This document shows, piece after piece, positions 13,801 to 22,432 of a stretch of 64,000 nt of DNA. This stretch comes from Parapristionchus giblindavisi (Eukaryota > Nematoda > Chromadorea > Rhabditida > Diplogasteridae). Made by a program: the position numbers and the translations under genes. Numbering within the stretch: the stretch's first letter is position 1; every line of letters starts with the position of its first letter. Where the stretch lies: contig CALSFV010000325.1 in assembly GCA_943737045.1 (NCBI GenBank), positions 124,001-188,000 on the forward strand, in the 5' to 3' direction. The notes below the pieces were generated by a model. It did not search any database. It saw nothing but the letters and a program-made list of their open reading frames with translations, and was not told where the DNA came from.

Positions 13801-16800
13801 AAATGATATCAGGGAATGGGAAAGCGACAGCAGAGCAGGTTACATTGATGTTTCCTCCAGGAACGATCTCATATGGACCAGCTGGTTCGATGTAGATCTT
13901 AGGCATTCCAGCCATTACTGAAAAGGGAATTATGTTGAGATAATGTCCACTTAAAGGCACACCTAGAGCTAATCTGAAACTCTCCGCTCTGGCAATGCTC
14001 TCTCGAATTCTTTGTCTACGAGAGAGTGTGGTCAGAGCGGAGAGACTTGAATCATAAGAGTAATACTTACGTAGACAGTTCTTTCCATTGGGACATCTAC
14101 AAGTGTATTGGGTAGCATCGACTTCAGCACAAGAACATCCAGCCAGATTGCGACAAAGTTCAGTGGGGATTGGAACTGAAAACGTTTCCTATTGGGAGAA
14201 AGTTTACGGAGATAGAAATGAAATGTTACTGCTATTCGGTACTTCAGCAGATAACTTCTTTTTTAAACCTTTTAAAAAAAATCTGATAATAAATAAGGAT
14301 CTCATTGTCAGCGAACAATTTCATATAATTATAATTTCGAATACTCGCATGTTCAAAATTGGAGATTTGAGACAAAATTAGTGGTCCCATTATGATAACT
14401 TACTTGTGCAAGTCTTCCTATCGGAGGACAGAATCTTTCCTGCTGGACAATGACATTCAATCGATTTTCCATCAGGAGATGAACAAGTGTCAGAACAACC
14501 ACCGTTGTCAACGGCACATGCTCCTAAAATATTTTTAATTATGCACAAATCAAATGTTTTCCATTTTTTACAGAGAAAATTTAATTACAAGATGTTCTAA
14601 AAAATGATAAATTCAAGTAAATTTTCTGTGTAAGTATTTCTTATAATGAAATGGAGGTTAGGATGTTTTAAATTTGAACTTGTACATTTCAAAATTCATA
14701 CCCATTCCTCTACACTCTGGTAGAGTCTTCACCCATTGCCTTCCTGAGCAGAAAATCATTTCCACCTTAACATTATCGATTAGTTTAGAATGATTATTGA
14801 TTGATTAGAGTAGATCAATCGATACCTCATCGACGAGTTCATAGCCATGCTCACAGGCCATCTTAGCCACAAGGAACGCTTTCGTGGGCGGAGTGAAGTT
14901 CTCAAATCAATCGATAATTACGGATTCCTCGACTACAGTACTACCTTTGGTGGGTGCATGCGATTCTTACGGTAGTATTGTCTGAGAAGGTTCTTCAGGT
15001 CCTCTGGCGGCACGAACGCCATAGCATGCACGCTAAATCGTTGATTATTGATTGATTTACTCTAGGGATACGGTAGATTACGTTGCATGAGCGATCTTTG
15101 GTGGATGTGAAGCGGGACCTGCTCCTTCTTCATTACAGGACATATCCAGTTCCGAGTACTTGGGGAAGCAGATTTCTCTGGAATGATCGATTGATTTATC
15201 GATCGATTGATTATCGATTGATTTTGTGATTGATCTACCTTCCACTCTTCGCGGAAACTTTACAATGTCCTTCATCATGAGGCAGTATCGGCGGTTCGGA
15301 AACTGCAAAAGGAGAGAAGGTTACGGTAGGCATGTCTTAGTGAAAGTGAGAGGCATCTATCACGAACTAACCATGCTCGGGGTACGGTAGGGGAACGGAA
15401 CCCAGGAATGTAAACAAAAGATCATGTCAAAACTTAATCGATTTGTTGCAGAGGACAAGCACAAGCACGACACATTGATAGAGATCGAAGAGTATTTATC
15501 GATTGATAAATTGTGGATACAACATCACATATATTTATAAATATTGATCACAACAACTTTAGCTCCATGAAAAACATATTATTAATTAAATTCGACCAAA
15601 AAATAAATAACTGAACAAATTAAACACTATGACAGAATAACGGCAATGATAGAACAACCATACATCACAACACGAACTATGATTATTTCTAATATTATTT
15701 CATTATAAAATCACAAAAATACGAAAGGAGGTTTGAATTCACAACAATGCTTACACAATTAGCTTAGAGATTAGTTCTTCTTAAGAGGGAAACACGACGG
15801 GTTAGCCACTGATACGATGGATGTCACTCGTGATCAAAGATCAAGGATCAAAGATCAAAGATCAAAACGTACCTTCTGCATCTAATCCACAGAAGTGCGA
15901 TGCTCGATCTGCTGAGAGTACACATCGTCCGGAAGCATTCTTAGCGATGACAACTCCTCCCTGGGTGTCATCTGAATCCGATCGATGTGATGGATCATCG
16001 GCTGAAATATCAAAGAGTACGGTAGAATGGAAACGAGTATCGCGAACTGAGTGATTACGGTAGCATCTGAGAGGGTGCTGATTACAATAGGTTCGCTGGT
16101 ATTGTAGTTAAATGTGTACAAATTTATTCACTGAACACAGTGTTTCGATTGCGGACAGAATGAGGTAGAGCGAAAAGCATTGAGAGTACGCAAAAATGAG
16201 AGAGCGCAGACGGATATTTTTTTGGCATTTTGTCAAGTTTTCAATAATCGCGTTCTCTGTGTTGCGAAACACTGTGCTGAATGATATGCAACTTTCATGA
16301 ATAAATCATGATAACTGCAAATATCAAGAGTAGTTATCAAGAAGTGTATTCTTCTATTACTGTAGTATGTTATTGCACATTGTTCTTTGTTGTCTTATCC
16401 TACTGTATATTGTTGATATTACTTCGGAGATAAAATCAATATCTCTTTCGTCAGGAGTATTTGTGTATTGTTTAGAAGTGAAGGAATAGATCATAACATA
16501 TAGATTATTTGGTGTCTGCTGTTAACAGAAAAGATTAGTCACAACAACACATGGAAAAGAATGAGAGTCTTTACTATTTCTCCCTCTGCCTCTCCCTCTC
16601 CCTCTTACCAATCTCTCCCTCTCCCTCTGCCTTTCCCTCTCCCTCTTCCTCTAGTTCATCATCTCTTGTCAATCTCTTTCCTCCTCCTTTATATCATCCC
16701 ATCAACGCTTGAGAGCTCTCTCACTTTAAAACAGATAAGAAAAGAAGGATAAACTTCCATTATGACTCATTCCTTTTAGTATCTAGTTACTAGTTCTTTC

Positions 16801-19052
16801 ATTCCATGGGACTACCCCATTATACTTATTCCGAGTACAGAATGAGTAAGATTTCCTTCACAAAAAAAACAAATTCCTAAGCTCTCGGAATGATGGCATA
16901 CTCCCAGCTAATTTTACTGTCTGATCTGACAAGACTCTCTCTCGCATTATTTGATTACGAGAGAGTGTTGCCAGAGAGGACAGTAACAAGAGCTCGGGTA
17001 GGCATTTAATCAACGTAAATCGGACCTTGATCCGAATCAAAAATGTTCCTCAATTTGTCGAATACTCTACGGAGGAAAAGAATCTCTCCCTCTCTTTCTC
17101 CCTCTCCCTTTTGATAAACGATGAGACATTCACACACAACAAGTAGAGATGAAGCAGAAGGAGAGGGAGAGAGAAAAGGAGAGGGAGAGGGAGAGATGGA
17201 GAGGTAGAGATTAAGATTGATGAATAAGGGGACACGAGTGGGTGAGAGATAGAGTGATCACTCAAGTCAATATCCGATAATCACAAATTGATCGCATTGC
17301 TTATTCTTCACAAATCAACCATCAATATCAACTCTGGTAAAAGGGTCAAAATATTTCGTTTGCAACCTAGAAAACGCTCTATCGTCTAAATAGATTGCAC
17401 AAGCTTTAAAGATGGAGACCCACTGTTCGGATAGAATGATAGAGATTCATTACATGAACAGAAAGACATATTTGATATTGATTGAAAGTGCAACTTTTAA
17501 GGAATGTAGAGTGAATGCCCGATTTGCATACTTGACTCTCTCAATTGTCCCTCACGCTAATGTCCATACAATATAAACATTATTGGGATAATGGTTGGAG
17601 GAGTCGGTCATGCCAACTCAAGGGTCTACTTCTTTAACCTTACAACAATATGCCACTCCAGATTCTGTGGCTTACAATTAGCTAATCTTGATAAAGAGTA
17701 TTTTAATAAAATAATTATATTAATAGATTGAATAATCAATATAGGCTACAATAAAAGTAGAATTGACTGCGCGCACTAATATTGTACTGAAAAATGTTAT
17801 GTACATAGTGTGGTATGTGGTCTTCTTGTTACATCTAGACCTCATAGACTTTCACAGATAAATAAGCACTTTCTATGATCAAAATAGCTAAGAATAGACA
17901 GTGATTGACAGAGGTCCATATGATTTACTTGTGGTGCACAATGATTACGGTAACGACACAACGATAAACAACACAACGATTACGGTAGGAATAACACGAC
18001 AAAATATCAATAAAATCAATAAACCTCAGCCAGATCGGCCTTGTAGTCTTTCAATACATGCTGAAAGTGCGCACACTGAAACTGAACAGGACGAGCTTTG
18101 CTAAAATGAACCATCTACAGTAATCCGTCATACACCACCACACCATATATAGCATTACTGTATGTCATCAAAGATTGTTACTGTATAATCGAGGTGCCTT
18201 CTTTCTGCCTCTTTTGCCGCGTGGTCGATTCGCTGAGAAGAGAAGGAAACAGAGTACAATGGCCATACGGTATGATCAGCGCGGGTTACGGTAACGGAGA
18301 ATTGTTGGTGGGGTTAGGGGTGCAGGGAGGTGTGCCTACAGTACCCCGAACACATTCGTTGCGGGAGTCACCTGGTATTCTGGTTATCCACGCATTCTTT
18401 GCTTGGGAACACTGTTTGACGAAGAGTCCGATCGGCCCGTGAGCTATGATTTATTCATCTTTGATCTTTGATCTTTGATCTTTGATCTTTGATCTTTCTA
18501 TAGACTACGGTAAGGGTTAGGACAACACTCTGGAGTACTACTACTACTAGTACGAACGATGACAGTACACAGTTTAGATTAATTACGTGAGTCTTTTCAA
18601 GTTTGAATTGTGATTGATAGAAGAAGTCTATACTAAAACATAAACAATTCTGTTCAATTCTTTTATCTGCAAACCCGTATTGATCGATTGATGAGTCATT
18701 CATTCGTCTATACTGTATTCTTTTCTCCAACGGATGGATTCCCACGAAAAGTATAGACAATCATGGTCTTTGATCTTTGATCTTTGATCTCTTACTTCGA
18801 CTTTCCAATGCTCTTCTCACTCGATGACGTCTCAGCTCGAGCATCAAATTCTGCACAGCGAGATCATCAGCGAATGTTGAGAGATGATTCGGAGACGAGA
18901 CCAATTCCTGAAGTTATACTTTGATCTTTGATCTTTGGTCTTTGATCTTTTGATATTACCTGATTATCAGCTATAGGTAGTGTGGCAAGGAATACGAGTA
19001 GAGGCAGCAGCCATAAGAATTGGCGCGCCCTACCCACAAGGGTTTCACGCAT
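1466..19052 (-). CDS. dig-1: DIG-1/mesocentin-like giant extracellular matrix protein, N-terminal 2,332 codons (3' end outside window)
   Basis: Spliced minus-strand gene. I traced 69 exons by open reading, AG acceptors and GT (five GC) donors; the total of 6,997 nt leaves one base over, matching the phase after the last exon (GAT GAA G). Order: signal peptide, pro-region with RQKR, Cys-rich/sushi-like part, EGF-like modules, seven Ig domains interleaved with about eleven fibronectin III domains, a further Cys-rich EGF-like exon, then Thr-Asp-x-x-Gly repeats. Each Ig domain keeps both disulphide cysteines and the tryptophan. In Caenorhabditis elegans DIG-1 is a secreted protein of about 13,000 residues needed to hold neurons and axons in position; this order of modules and the TDxxG repeats resemble it. 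No kinase, phosphatase or membrane segment is visible, which argues against LAR or other receptors, though the C-terminus is not in view. The family assignment is from memory of the architecture, not a search. Confidence 0.75.
1832..2142. other. dig-1 intron ending in an (AAAT)n tail
   Basis: 311-nt intron between exons 67 and 68. Near 2107-2141 it has GTTTGATGGAA followed by AAATA repeats. The same GATGGAA plus AAATA tail ends the SINE-like element at 5435-5740, so this may be the truncated 3' end of a related retroposon. No tRNA-like head was found here. Confidence 0.35.
2143..2300 (-). other. dig-1: dig-1 exon 67: Cys-rich EGF-like module (residues 2176-2228)
   Basis: The exon reads [17 protein letters not shown], then [18 protein letters not shown], six cysteines with an EGF-like tail (C-x-C-x-x-G-F-x-L-x-x-D-G-x-x-C). 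It follows exon 66 with a split GAT codon and ends in IFE at the donor at 2142. Confidence 0.75.
2357..2464. mobile_element. Fold-back MITE family 1, copy in dig-1 intron (2301-2500)
   Basis: Starts AAAGGCACACCCGAGATAAT and contains the shared core CTCTC...TGGCAACACT...CGAGAGAGCACTGCC, ending AAATTAGCGCGGAGTG. The two halves are imperfect inverted repeats, so the whole element can fold into one hairpin. Related copies are listed below. Confidence 0.7.
2501..3162 (-). other. dig-1: dig-1 exons 63-66: FN3 domain 11 (residues 2082-2175)
   Basis: Exons 3074-3162, 2799-2849, 2681-2752, 2501-2570. Motifs: [55 protein letters not shown]. This is the last fibronectin III domain in view. Confidence 0.8.
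3208..4132 (-). other. dig-1: dig-1 exons 58-62: Ig domain 7 and degenerate FN3 domain 10 (residues 1883-2081)
   Basis: Exons 3963-4132, 3665-3797, 3495-3598, 3329-3443, 3208-3282. Ig7 has [18 protein letters not shown] and [11 protein letters not shown], with NAS, NIT and NWT as possible glycosylation sites. The following FN3 is degenerate: [19 protein letters not shown] and [14 protein letters not shown] are recognisable, but the N-terminal tryptophan strand is weak. The donor after exon 61 is GC (CCAG|GCATGC). Confidence 0.8.
4182..4981 (-). other. dig-1: dig-1 exons 55-57: FN3 domain 9 (residues 1774-1882)
   Basis: Exons 4902-4981, 4622-4713, 4182-4336. Motifs: [53 protein letters not shown]. 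The 285-nt intron 4337-4621 is AT-rich with nothing recognisable. Confidence 0.85.
5435..5740 (+). mobile_element. tRNA-derived SINE-like element in a dig-1 intron
   Basis: In the 573-nt intron 5288-5860, on the strand opposite to the gene. The head has an A-box-like TATCGCAGTGTTAAACG (from about 5449) and a B-box-like AGTTCGAAACC (5492-5502), about 40 bases apart as in tRNA genes. The body ends in GATGGAATAAATAAATAAA, a typical retroposon tail (about 5708-5739). No target-site duplication could be fixed, so the left end is approximate. Confidence 0.55.
6306..6492 (-). mobile_element. MITE-like family 2, copy in dig-1 intron (6209-6514)
   Basis: Contains TCTCACAGCGTTTCTC, then ACATTGAAAACTTTGCAAAA, TGTCCAAAAC and TTCTCTCGCTTTTGCC. 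The reverse complement of the copy at 28806 shares these blocks in the same order. The distal end is approximate. The rest of this 306-nt intron has nothing recognisable. Confidence 0.55.
6833..8167 (-). other. dig-1: dig-1 exons 43-48: FN3 domains 6 and 7 (residues 1360-1570)
   Basis: Exons 8033-8167, 7802-7884, 7647-7734, 7350-7456, 7210-7305, 6833-6956. FN3-6 starts [12 protein letters not shown] with [20 protein letters not shown] and [19 protein letters not shown]3-7 has [20 protein letters not shown] and [18 protein letters not shown]. The donor after exon 44 is GC (AAG|GCGAGC). The 253-nt intron 6957-7209 has no recognisable element. Confidence 0.85.
8214..9146 (-). other. dig-1: dig-1 exons 37-42: FN3 domain 5 and Ig domain 5 (residues 1168-1359)
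   Basis: Exons 9046-9146, 8929-8997, 8795-8878, 8553-8674, 8421-8507, 8214-8328. FN3-5 has [20 protein letters not shown] and [20 protein letters not shown]. Ig5 has [18 protein letters not shown] and [11 protein letters not shown]. The donor after exon 37 is GC (CAG|GCAAGA). The 50-nt intron 8879-8928 contains TTTGATC repeats. Confidence 0.85.
9195..10548 (-). other. dig-1: dig-1 exons 30-36: Ig domain 4 and FN3 domain 4 (residues 955-1167)
   Basis: Exons 10484-10548, 10330-10437, 10217-10279, 9964-10057, 9680-9780, 9449-9511, 9195-9339. Ig4 is unusually long between its cysteines ([20 protein letters not shown] ... [11 protein letters not shown]). FN3-4 has [20 protein letters not shown] and [19 protein letters not shown]. 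Confidence 0.85.
10614..11863 (-). other. dig-1: dig-1 exons 24-29: Ig domain 3 and FN3 domain 3 (residues 757-954)
   Basis: Exons 11781-11863, 11664-11729, 11467-11571, 11138-11287, 10724-10852, 10614-10673. Ig3 has [19 protein letters not shown] and GVATCQAINTVG. FN3-3 has [20 protein letters not shown] and [16 protein letters not shown]. The 50-nt intron 10674-10723 consists largely of TTTGATC repeats. The 285-nt intron 10853-11137 shows nothing recognisable. Confidence 0.85.
11914..12993 (-). other. dig-1: dig-1 exons 18-23: Ig domain 2 and FN3 domain 2 (residues 570-756)
   Basis: Exons 12870-12993, 12557-12696, 12464-12510, 12163-12264, 12021-12109, 11914-11972. Ig2 has [18 protein letters not shown] and [12 protein letters not shown]3-2 has [20 protein letters not shown] and [16 protein letters not shown]. 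The introns at 11973-12020, 12110-12162 and 12511-12556 are 46-53 nt; two begin GTACGGTAG. Confidence 0.85.
13041..13917 (-). other. dig-1: dig-1 exons 13-17: Ig domain 1 and FN3 domain 1 (residues 377-569)
   Basis: Exons 13794-13917, 13619-13691, 13487-13571, 13276-13443, 13041-13169. Ig1 has [16 protein letters not shown] and [10 protein letters not shown]. The linker VKGPGSG leads to FN3-1: [35 protein letters not shown]. The donor after exon 14 is GC (AAG|GCAGGT); using the GT four bases on breaks the frame. Confidence 0.85.
13951..14045. mobile_element. Fold-back MITE family 1, copy in dig-1 intron (13918-14070)
   Basis: Starts TTAAAGGCACACCTAGAGCT and has AACTCTCCGCTCTGGCAATG and ACGAGAGAGTGTGGTCAGAG as its inverted arms. 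The right terminal part (the counterpart of TTAAAGGCACAC) is missing, so the copy is 3'-truncated. Confidence 0.7.
14071..14523 (-). other. dig-1: dig-1 exons 11-12: EGF-like modules (residues 302-376)
   Basis: Exons 14404-14523 and 14071-14175. Exon 11 holds a six-cysteine EGF module with the spacing [12 protein letters not shown], then IECHCPAG and KTC. Exon 12 has a second, shorter Cys cluster ([11 protein letters not shown] ... [11 protein letters not shown]). The intron between them (14176-14403) shows no recognisable element. Confidence 0.75.
14702..16001 (-). other. dig-1: dig-1 exons 5-10: Cys-rich and sushi-like region (residues 130-301)
   Basis: Exons 15873-16001, 15239-15302, 15082-15177, 14945-15032, 14826-14900, 14702-14765. 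Exon 5 starts acidic (SDSDDTQGG) and has an N-glycosylation-like NAS. Cysteines occur in RCV, FCG, HCK, ICF and SCN. Exons 9-10 give [12 protein letters not shown] ... [14 protein letters not shown], the second half of a sushi/CCP domain (C-x-x-GY, C-x-G-x-W, P-x-C); its first cysteine is not obvious. The phases of all six exons fit together. The frame in exons 6-7 ([16 protein letters not shown]) is fixed by the AC|C junction into exon 8. Confidence 0.7.
16127..16284 (+). mobile_element. MITE-like family 2, best-preserved copy
   Basis: Ends are inverted repeats: TTCACTGAACACAGTGTTTCG on the left (one base between blocks differs) and CGAAACACTGTGCTGAAT on the right. The interior has GAGAGAGCGCAGACGG, TTTTTGGCATTTTGTCAAG and GCGTTCTCTGTG. 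It lies within the long dig-1 intron 16002-18197. Confidence 0.6.
16578..17215. repeat. CTCCCT / GGGAGA hexamer arrays in the long dig-1 intron
   Basis: CTCTCCCTCTCCCT-type runs at 16580-16653 and about 17082-17110, then the complementary GGAGAGGGAGAG type at about 17158-17211. The strand switch between 17110 and 17158 makes a potential long purine-pyrimidine hairpin. Confidence 0.8.
16895..17010. mobile_element. Fold-back MITE family 1, degraded copy in the long dig-1 intron
   Basis: Has CAGCTAATTTTACTGTCTGA, CTCTCTCTCGCATTATTTGA and ACGAGAGAGTGTTGCCAGAG, then GCTCGGGTAGGCATTTAA at the right end. The left terminus is eroded. Confidence 0.65.
18198..19052 (-). other. dig-1: dig-1 exons 1-4: signal peptide and pro-region (residues 1-129)
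   Basis: Exons 18960-19052, 18796-18907, 18296-18443, 18198-18232. Exon 1 encodes exactly 31 residues: [12 protein letters not shown], then the hydrophobic core [13 protein letters not shown], then PIADNQ, a classic secretion signal. Exon 2 is rich in Arg/Leu ([15 protein letters not shown]). Exon 3 has three cysteines and a Thr/Pro/Asn stretch, and its length (2+144+2 nt) fits both neighbours. Exon 4 is only 35 nt and encodes RQKR, a furin-type R-x-K-R site. Its donor would be GC (AAG|GCACCT); the nearby GT donor would put a stop in the next exon. Exons 3 and 4 are the least certain of the model, because skipping both also keeps the frame (exon 2 phase 1 joins exon 5). Confidence 0.6.
18459..18497. 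repeat. TTTGATC heptamer tandem repeat
   Basis: About five copies of TTTGATC. The same heptamer is tandemly repeated at 8887-8910, 10688-10714, 15832-15867 (as GATCAAA), 18766-18790, 18920-18951, 19080-19104 and 19190-19212. All eight lie in dig-1 introns or just upstream of the gene; I saw no such runs elsewhere in the window. Confidence 0.8.
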
Positions 19053-19080
19053 TGTGAGTGATTAGTCTGCAATTATTAAT
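19053..19080 (-). promoter_or_regulatory. Candidate trans-splice or 5' UTR splice acceptor before the start codon
   Basis: On the minus strand the sequence reads AATAATTGCAG followed by 14 bases and then the ATG at 19052. TTGCAG is a good nematode 3' splice site, and the short leader would suit spliced-leader trans-splicing. A normal 5' UTR intron is equally possible. The region just upstream is TTTGATC heptamer repeat (19080-19104). No TATA box or other promoter element is recognisable. Confidence 0.4.
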
Positions 19081-20429
19081 CTTTGATCTTTGATCTTTGA
19101 TCTCTACCGTATACCTCTGTCACAAGTGTAATGTGGTTAGCATACAAGAGGAAGTCGAAAGTGAATGAACCGTGGCTCTGAAAAGCGTTGATCTTTGATC
19201 TCTGATCTCTAGAGAAAACAGTAGGACGATGATGCAAAGTGGCAAAGCAATGGCAAAAATGTTCGAAGTGAAAAACAAATTGAAGAGGAATGAAAATGGG
19301 ACAATTAGGCCTAAGAAGCAATCAGATAACAAAGTGATAACAATATCATTAACCAAAATAACGAGCTTCAGAATAAAGAACAAACGAAGATGACAAACAA
19401 TATAAGATATAGGTAGATCAGAATGAATCAATCGATATTGATAGATAAGCAACGGAAGTAATCAGATCATCATACACGACGAATGAAGAGACGACAAGGG
19501 GTCTAGAGGGAGAGATCCGATCGGGAGAGGGAGAGGGAGGTGGGAATTTAAGAAGTAGAGAGTGACTCGAAATGCCTGACACGAGAGTTGGCAACATTCT
19601 TCTAACGGGATTGAGTGACCGAAAGGTGAAAGATGTACTCTATGTCTGTGTTCTCTCTTTTACTCTATCTAACCATCTATCTATCTCTAAACTCTCTCCA
19701 TATCATATACTCTCTCGAATGATACCGTTACGCAACGGGAAAGTGTTAGAATATGGTTGTTGTGAGACCAGACACGGGGATTCTTATAATATATTTTCGA
19801 TCTTTGTAGTTTATTTATCTATAATAAATTCCATAATCGCATCTTCGCATCAAATTACGTAAATATAGAACAGATCTAAACGAGTCAAAATTCTTAGAAT
19901 TCAGGTAACTCAGAAATACAAGCGAAAAACACGTAGCATAGCTATAAAAAAGTAAACTGTATGAGAAGATGGATAGACAACGAGACTATTGTTGTATACT
20001 GTATGCATGAGAGTGTATGCGAACCAATGAGAGAAAGAACACAAAAAAGTGGGCGGAGTCTAGGGATAGTTCATTGCTTACACTTAATCGTATTACAAAA
20101 TCATTTGATTATTTGATGATTGTAAAGCTCAATGAGAGGTCTCTGATCAAAAGAACAGAAAGATGGATAAAAACCGAAGAAGAACTTTGTGATGCAATGG
20201 CATAGTGTAGGAGGAGTGAGGAAAAAGGTTTGGGAAGAGGTCTACCCCCTCTACCTCTTTCTCTTCTCTCCCTCTCCCTCTCCTTCTCTACCTCTCCCTC
20301 TCCTTCAGTCATTCAAAGAGACTATGCTCTTAAAGTACCTATCAAAGGGGTAATCAAGAGAAGGTAAAAGGAGGACTTGGTTCGTCTTTATCTCAAATAC
20401 TCCATATTGTTGCCAATTCGATGGGATCG

Positions 20430-20541
20430 TTAAAGGCACACCCGAGTTAATTTGAAACTCTGGCAATACTCTCTCGCTTTCTTTGTCTACCAAAGAGTGT
20501 TACCAGAGCGGAGAGGAAAATTATCTCGGCTGTGCCTTTAC
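20430..20541. mobile_element. Fold-back MITE family 1, nearly complete copy
   Basis: Terminal inverted repeats are clear: TTAAAGGCACACCCGAGTTA on the left and CTCGGCTGTGCCTTTA on the right. The interior has the CTCTCTCGCTTTCTTTGTCT core and GTTACCAGAGCGGAGAG. It lies outside any gene I can support. Confidence 0.75.
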
Positions 20542-20639
20542 AGGGAGTCAACATTATCTCTCAATATCAAATACTTTTTCGACGATTGACAATTGAGTCA
20601 CCACGTCCAAAGTTGACTGTGATGTACTGTATTATAGTG

Positions 20640-20738
20640 ACAGCTAGAGATAATTTGAAACTCTCCACCCTGGCCGTTTTCTCTCGCTTTCTTTATCTGC
20701 GAGGGAGCATTGGACAACAACTGGGATTGAGCCTTTAA
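20640..20738. mobile_element. Fold-back MITE family 1, diverged copy
   Basis: Contains AGATAATTTGAAACTCTCCA, TTCTCTCGCTTTCTTTATCT and GCGAGGGAGCATTGGACAAC, ending GAGCCTTTAAAA. It sits about 100 bases from the copy at 20430. Confidence 0.6.
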
Positions 20739-21440
20739 AAGGTAGTCGACATTGACGTCTCTACAGTACACATACAGAACAAAAGGAAGATTGCTTATTG
20801 GATGGTGTTCCATTGGGAAACATCACACAGGTGATACGATACATATGGTGTACTATTGGGAAACGTAGTCGGATAAACGATTACAGAAAATAATATCCGA
20901 ATGATGAGATCTATTGATATACTGTCAGATAATCGATAGAGTGATAGATGAAGATCAAAAGGAATATTGATTGATTATATAAATGAATATTGATTGATTG
21001 TAGTGGAATGAGCGATGCTAATACCAAGACTGATCATACTGGTAAACATGATTGAAGAAACTCGAGTATGAGCGAGAGGGAGAGAGAGAGGGAGAGAGAG
21101 GAGAGGGAGAGGCAGAGGGAGGGAGAGAGAGGGAGAGAGAGGGAGAGGGAGAGGGAGAAGCATAGACATTGTAGTAAAGTAAGCCTGAGCGTATGATGAG
21201 TGATAATGAGCGATGAGATGAGTGTTCAGTGAAGGGAAATCAGTACAAAACGATTATGATGAGCCCAGTCTATGAGGAATGGTGAACAACAACTAAGATC
21301 AAAGATCATTCGCTTATTACCATCAAGTTTTCAGGGCATGGTCACACAATATCATGGAGTTATGGTTAGAGACATAGATCTCGAAAACCGGCCTGAAATT
21401 CTGACAGGAAATCTGTCGATTGTACTTTCCATGAATTTAT

Positions 21441-21632
21441 GGTATTCGAGAAGATCGATAATGCAATTCGCGAATTGTAAAGACGTTCGATATCAACTCG
21501 ATTTTCAGCTCCGATGCCATCGATCACTGGAAGCACTTTATCCACTACTCCACAAGCATCGGAGCTGAACGTCGAGTTGATATCGAACGCCTTTTAAATT
21601 CGCGATTTACATTTTCGATTTTTTCGAATACC
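21441..21632. repeat. 192-bp fold-back with 77-bp arms and 38-nt loop
   Basis: The left arm 21441-21517 (starts GGTATTCGAGAAGATCGATA, ends CAGCTCCGATGC) is matched by the reverse complement of 21556-21632. The inner part (GTTCGATATCAACTCGA) is perfect and the outer part has scattered mismatches. The loop is 21518-21555. It may be a MITE of its own family or the source of a hairpin RNA; no target-site duplication is evident. Confidence 0.75.
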
Positions 21633-21843
21633 AGACTCCTTGATGATTTTTAAACTATTTTTCTTACAATTAGAACAATTCGCACACACCCTTTATCGTC
21701 GATCGTTGACAGACAGAGATACGACCGAAAAATAGAGTAGGAGAGATTTGAATGATCGAGGAAAAAATTAAAAATAAGCGAGAGTAAAAGAAGGAGAGCT
21801 TTATGTATTTTTTCTTTTCGCAACTTTGAAACATATTAGATAT

Positions 21844-21954
21844 AAAGAAGCACTCCGATCTAATTTGCAATTCTCCACTCTGGTCAGCTCTCTTCATTTC
21901 TTTGTCTACGAGAGAGCGTTGCCAGAGCGGATAGTAAAATAAGTTCAGGGTTTA
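21844..21954. mobile_element. Fold-back MITE family 1 copy
   Basis: Contains GATCTAATTTGCAATTCTCC, ACGAGAGAGCGTTGCCAGAG and GTTCAGGGTTTA. The left CTCTCTCG motif has decayed to CTCTCTTCATTTC. Confidence 0.65.
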
Positions 21955-22432
21955 TCAGTAAGTGGGAATAATAATCCATTACAGAGTGATGATCTCGATG
22001 AGCTTATCCTCCCCTCAATGATATATGAGAGAGAAGGAAAAATAATGAATGAAATAAATCAGTCACTTATGAGATAAAAGCATTCGAGGATAACGTCCGA
22101 GAGAGAGAGAGAAGGAGAGGGAGAGAGGTAGAGGCAGAGGGAGGAGAGAGTGCACAAAGTTAAAGTGTGGCTAAATGGCGACGTATCCATCAACATATGA
22201 TGCAAGGTAGCAGATCTCTCCCTCTCCCCTTTCACCCCTGGGGCTAGAGGGAGAGGGAGAGGGAGAATGAGGGGAGAGGGAGAGGGAGAGAATCTCGAGA
22301 CCCTATTACAACTGCCATTGACACAAAGTGGATATTCTCTAAACTGATTCTTCCTTCTTCTTAATCTGAACGATCTGTGTTAAACGAGAAAACGAAGACT
22401 GATTAGTTCCATTCTTTGCAAACCCAGTCCTA

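Larger units (their letters stand above)
16002..18197. other. Long dig-1 intron (between exons 4 and 5)
   Basis: 2.2 kb without credible coding sequence, unlike the mostly short introns of the rest of the gene. It holds one family-2 and one family-1 fold-back element, CTCCCT/GGGAGA arrays, and TACGGTA motifs near 17947 and 17982. The large first introns are where enhancers of such genes could lie, but no site is recognisable. Confidence 0.55.
19507..22294. repeat. Scattered GGGAGA / CTCCCT hexamer arrays
   Basis: Runs at 19507-19545 (GA type), 20244-20304 (CT type), 21073-21162 (GA type), 22099-22147 (GA type) and 22214-22294 (CT type, then GA type). They explain the Ser/Leu/Pro- and Arg/Glu/Gly-rich open frames here, which are not genes. 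Confidence 0.75.

Noticed and set aside
18194..18442. 82-codon plus-strand open frame
   Set aside because: It is the antisense shadow of dig-1 exons 3 and 4.
1466..19052. Receptor tyrosine phosphatase (LAR) or Dscam/sidekick-type receptor
   Set aside because: The N-terminal sushi/EGF modules, the single-Ig/single-FN3 alternation and the TDxxG region after the FN3 domains do not fit; no membrane segment or catalytic domain is seen, though the C-terminus is outside the window.
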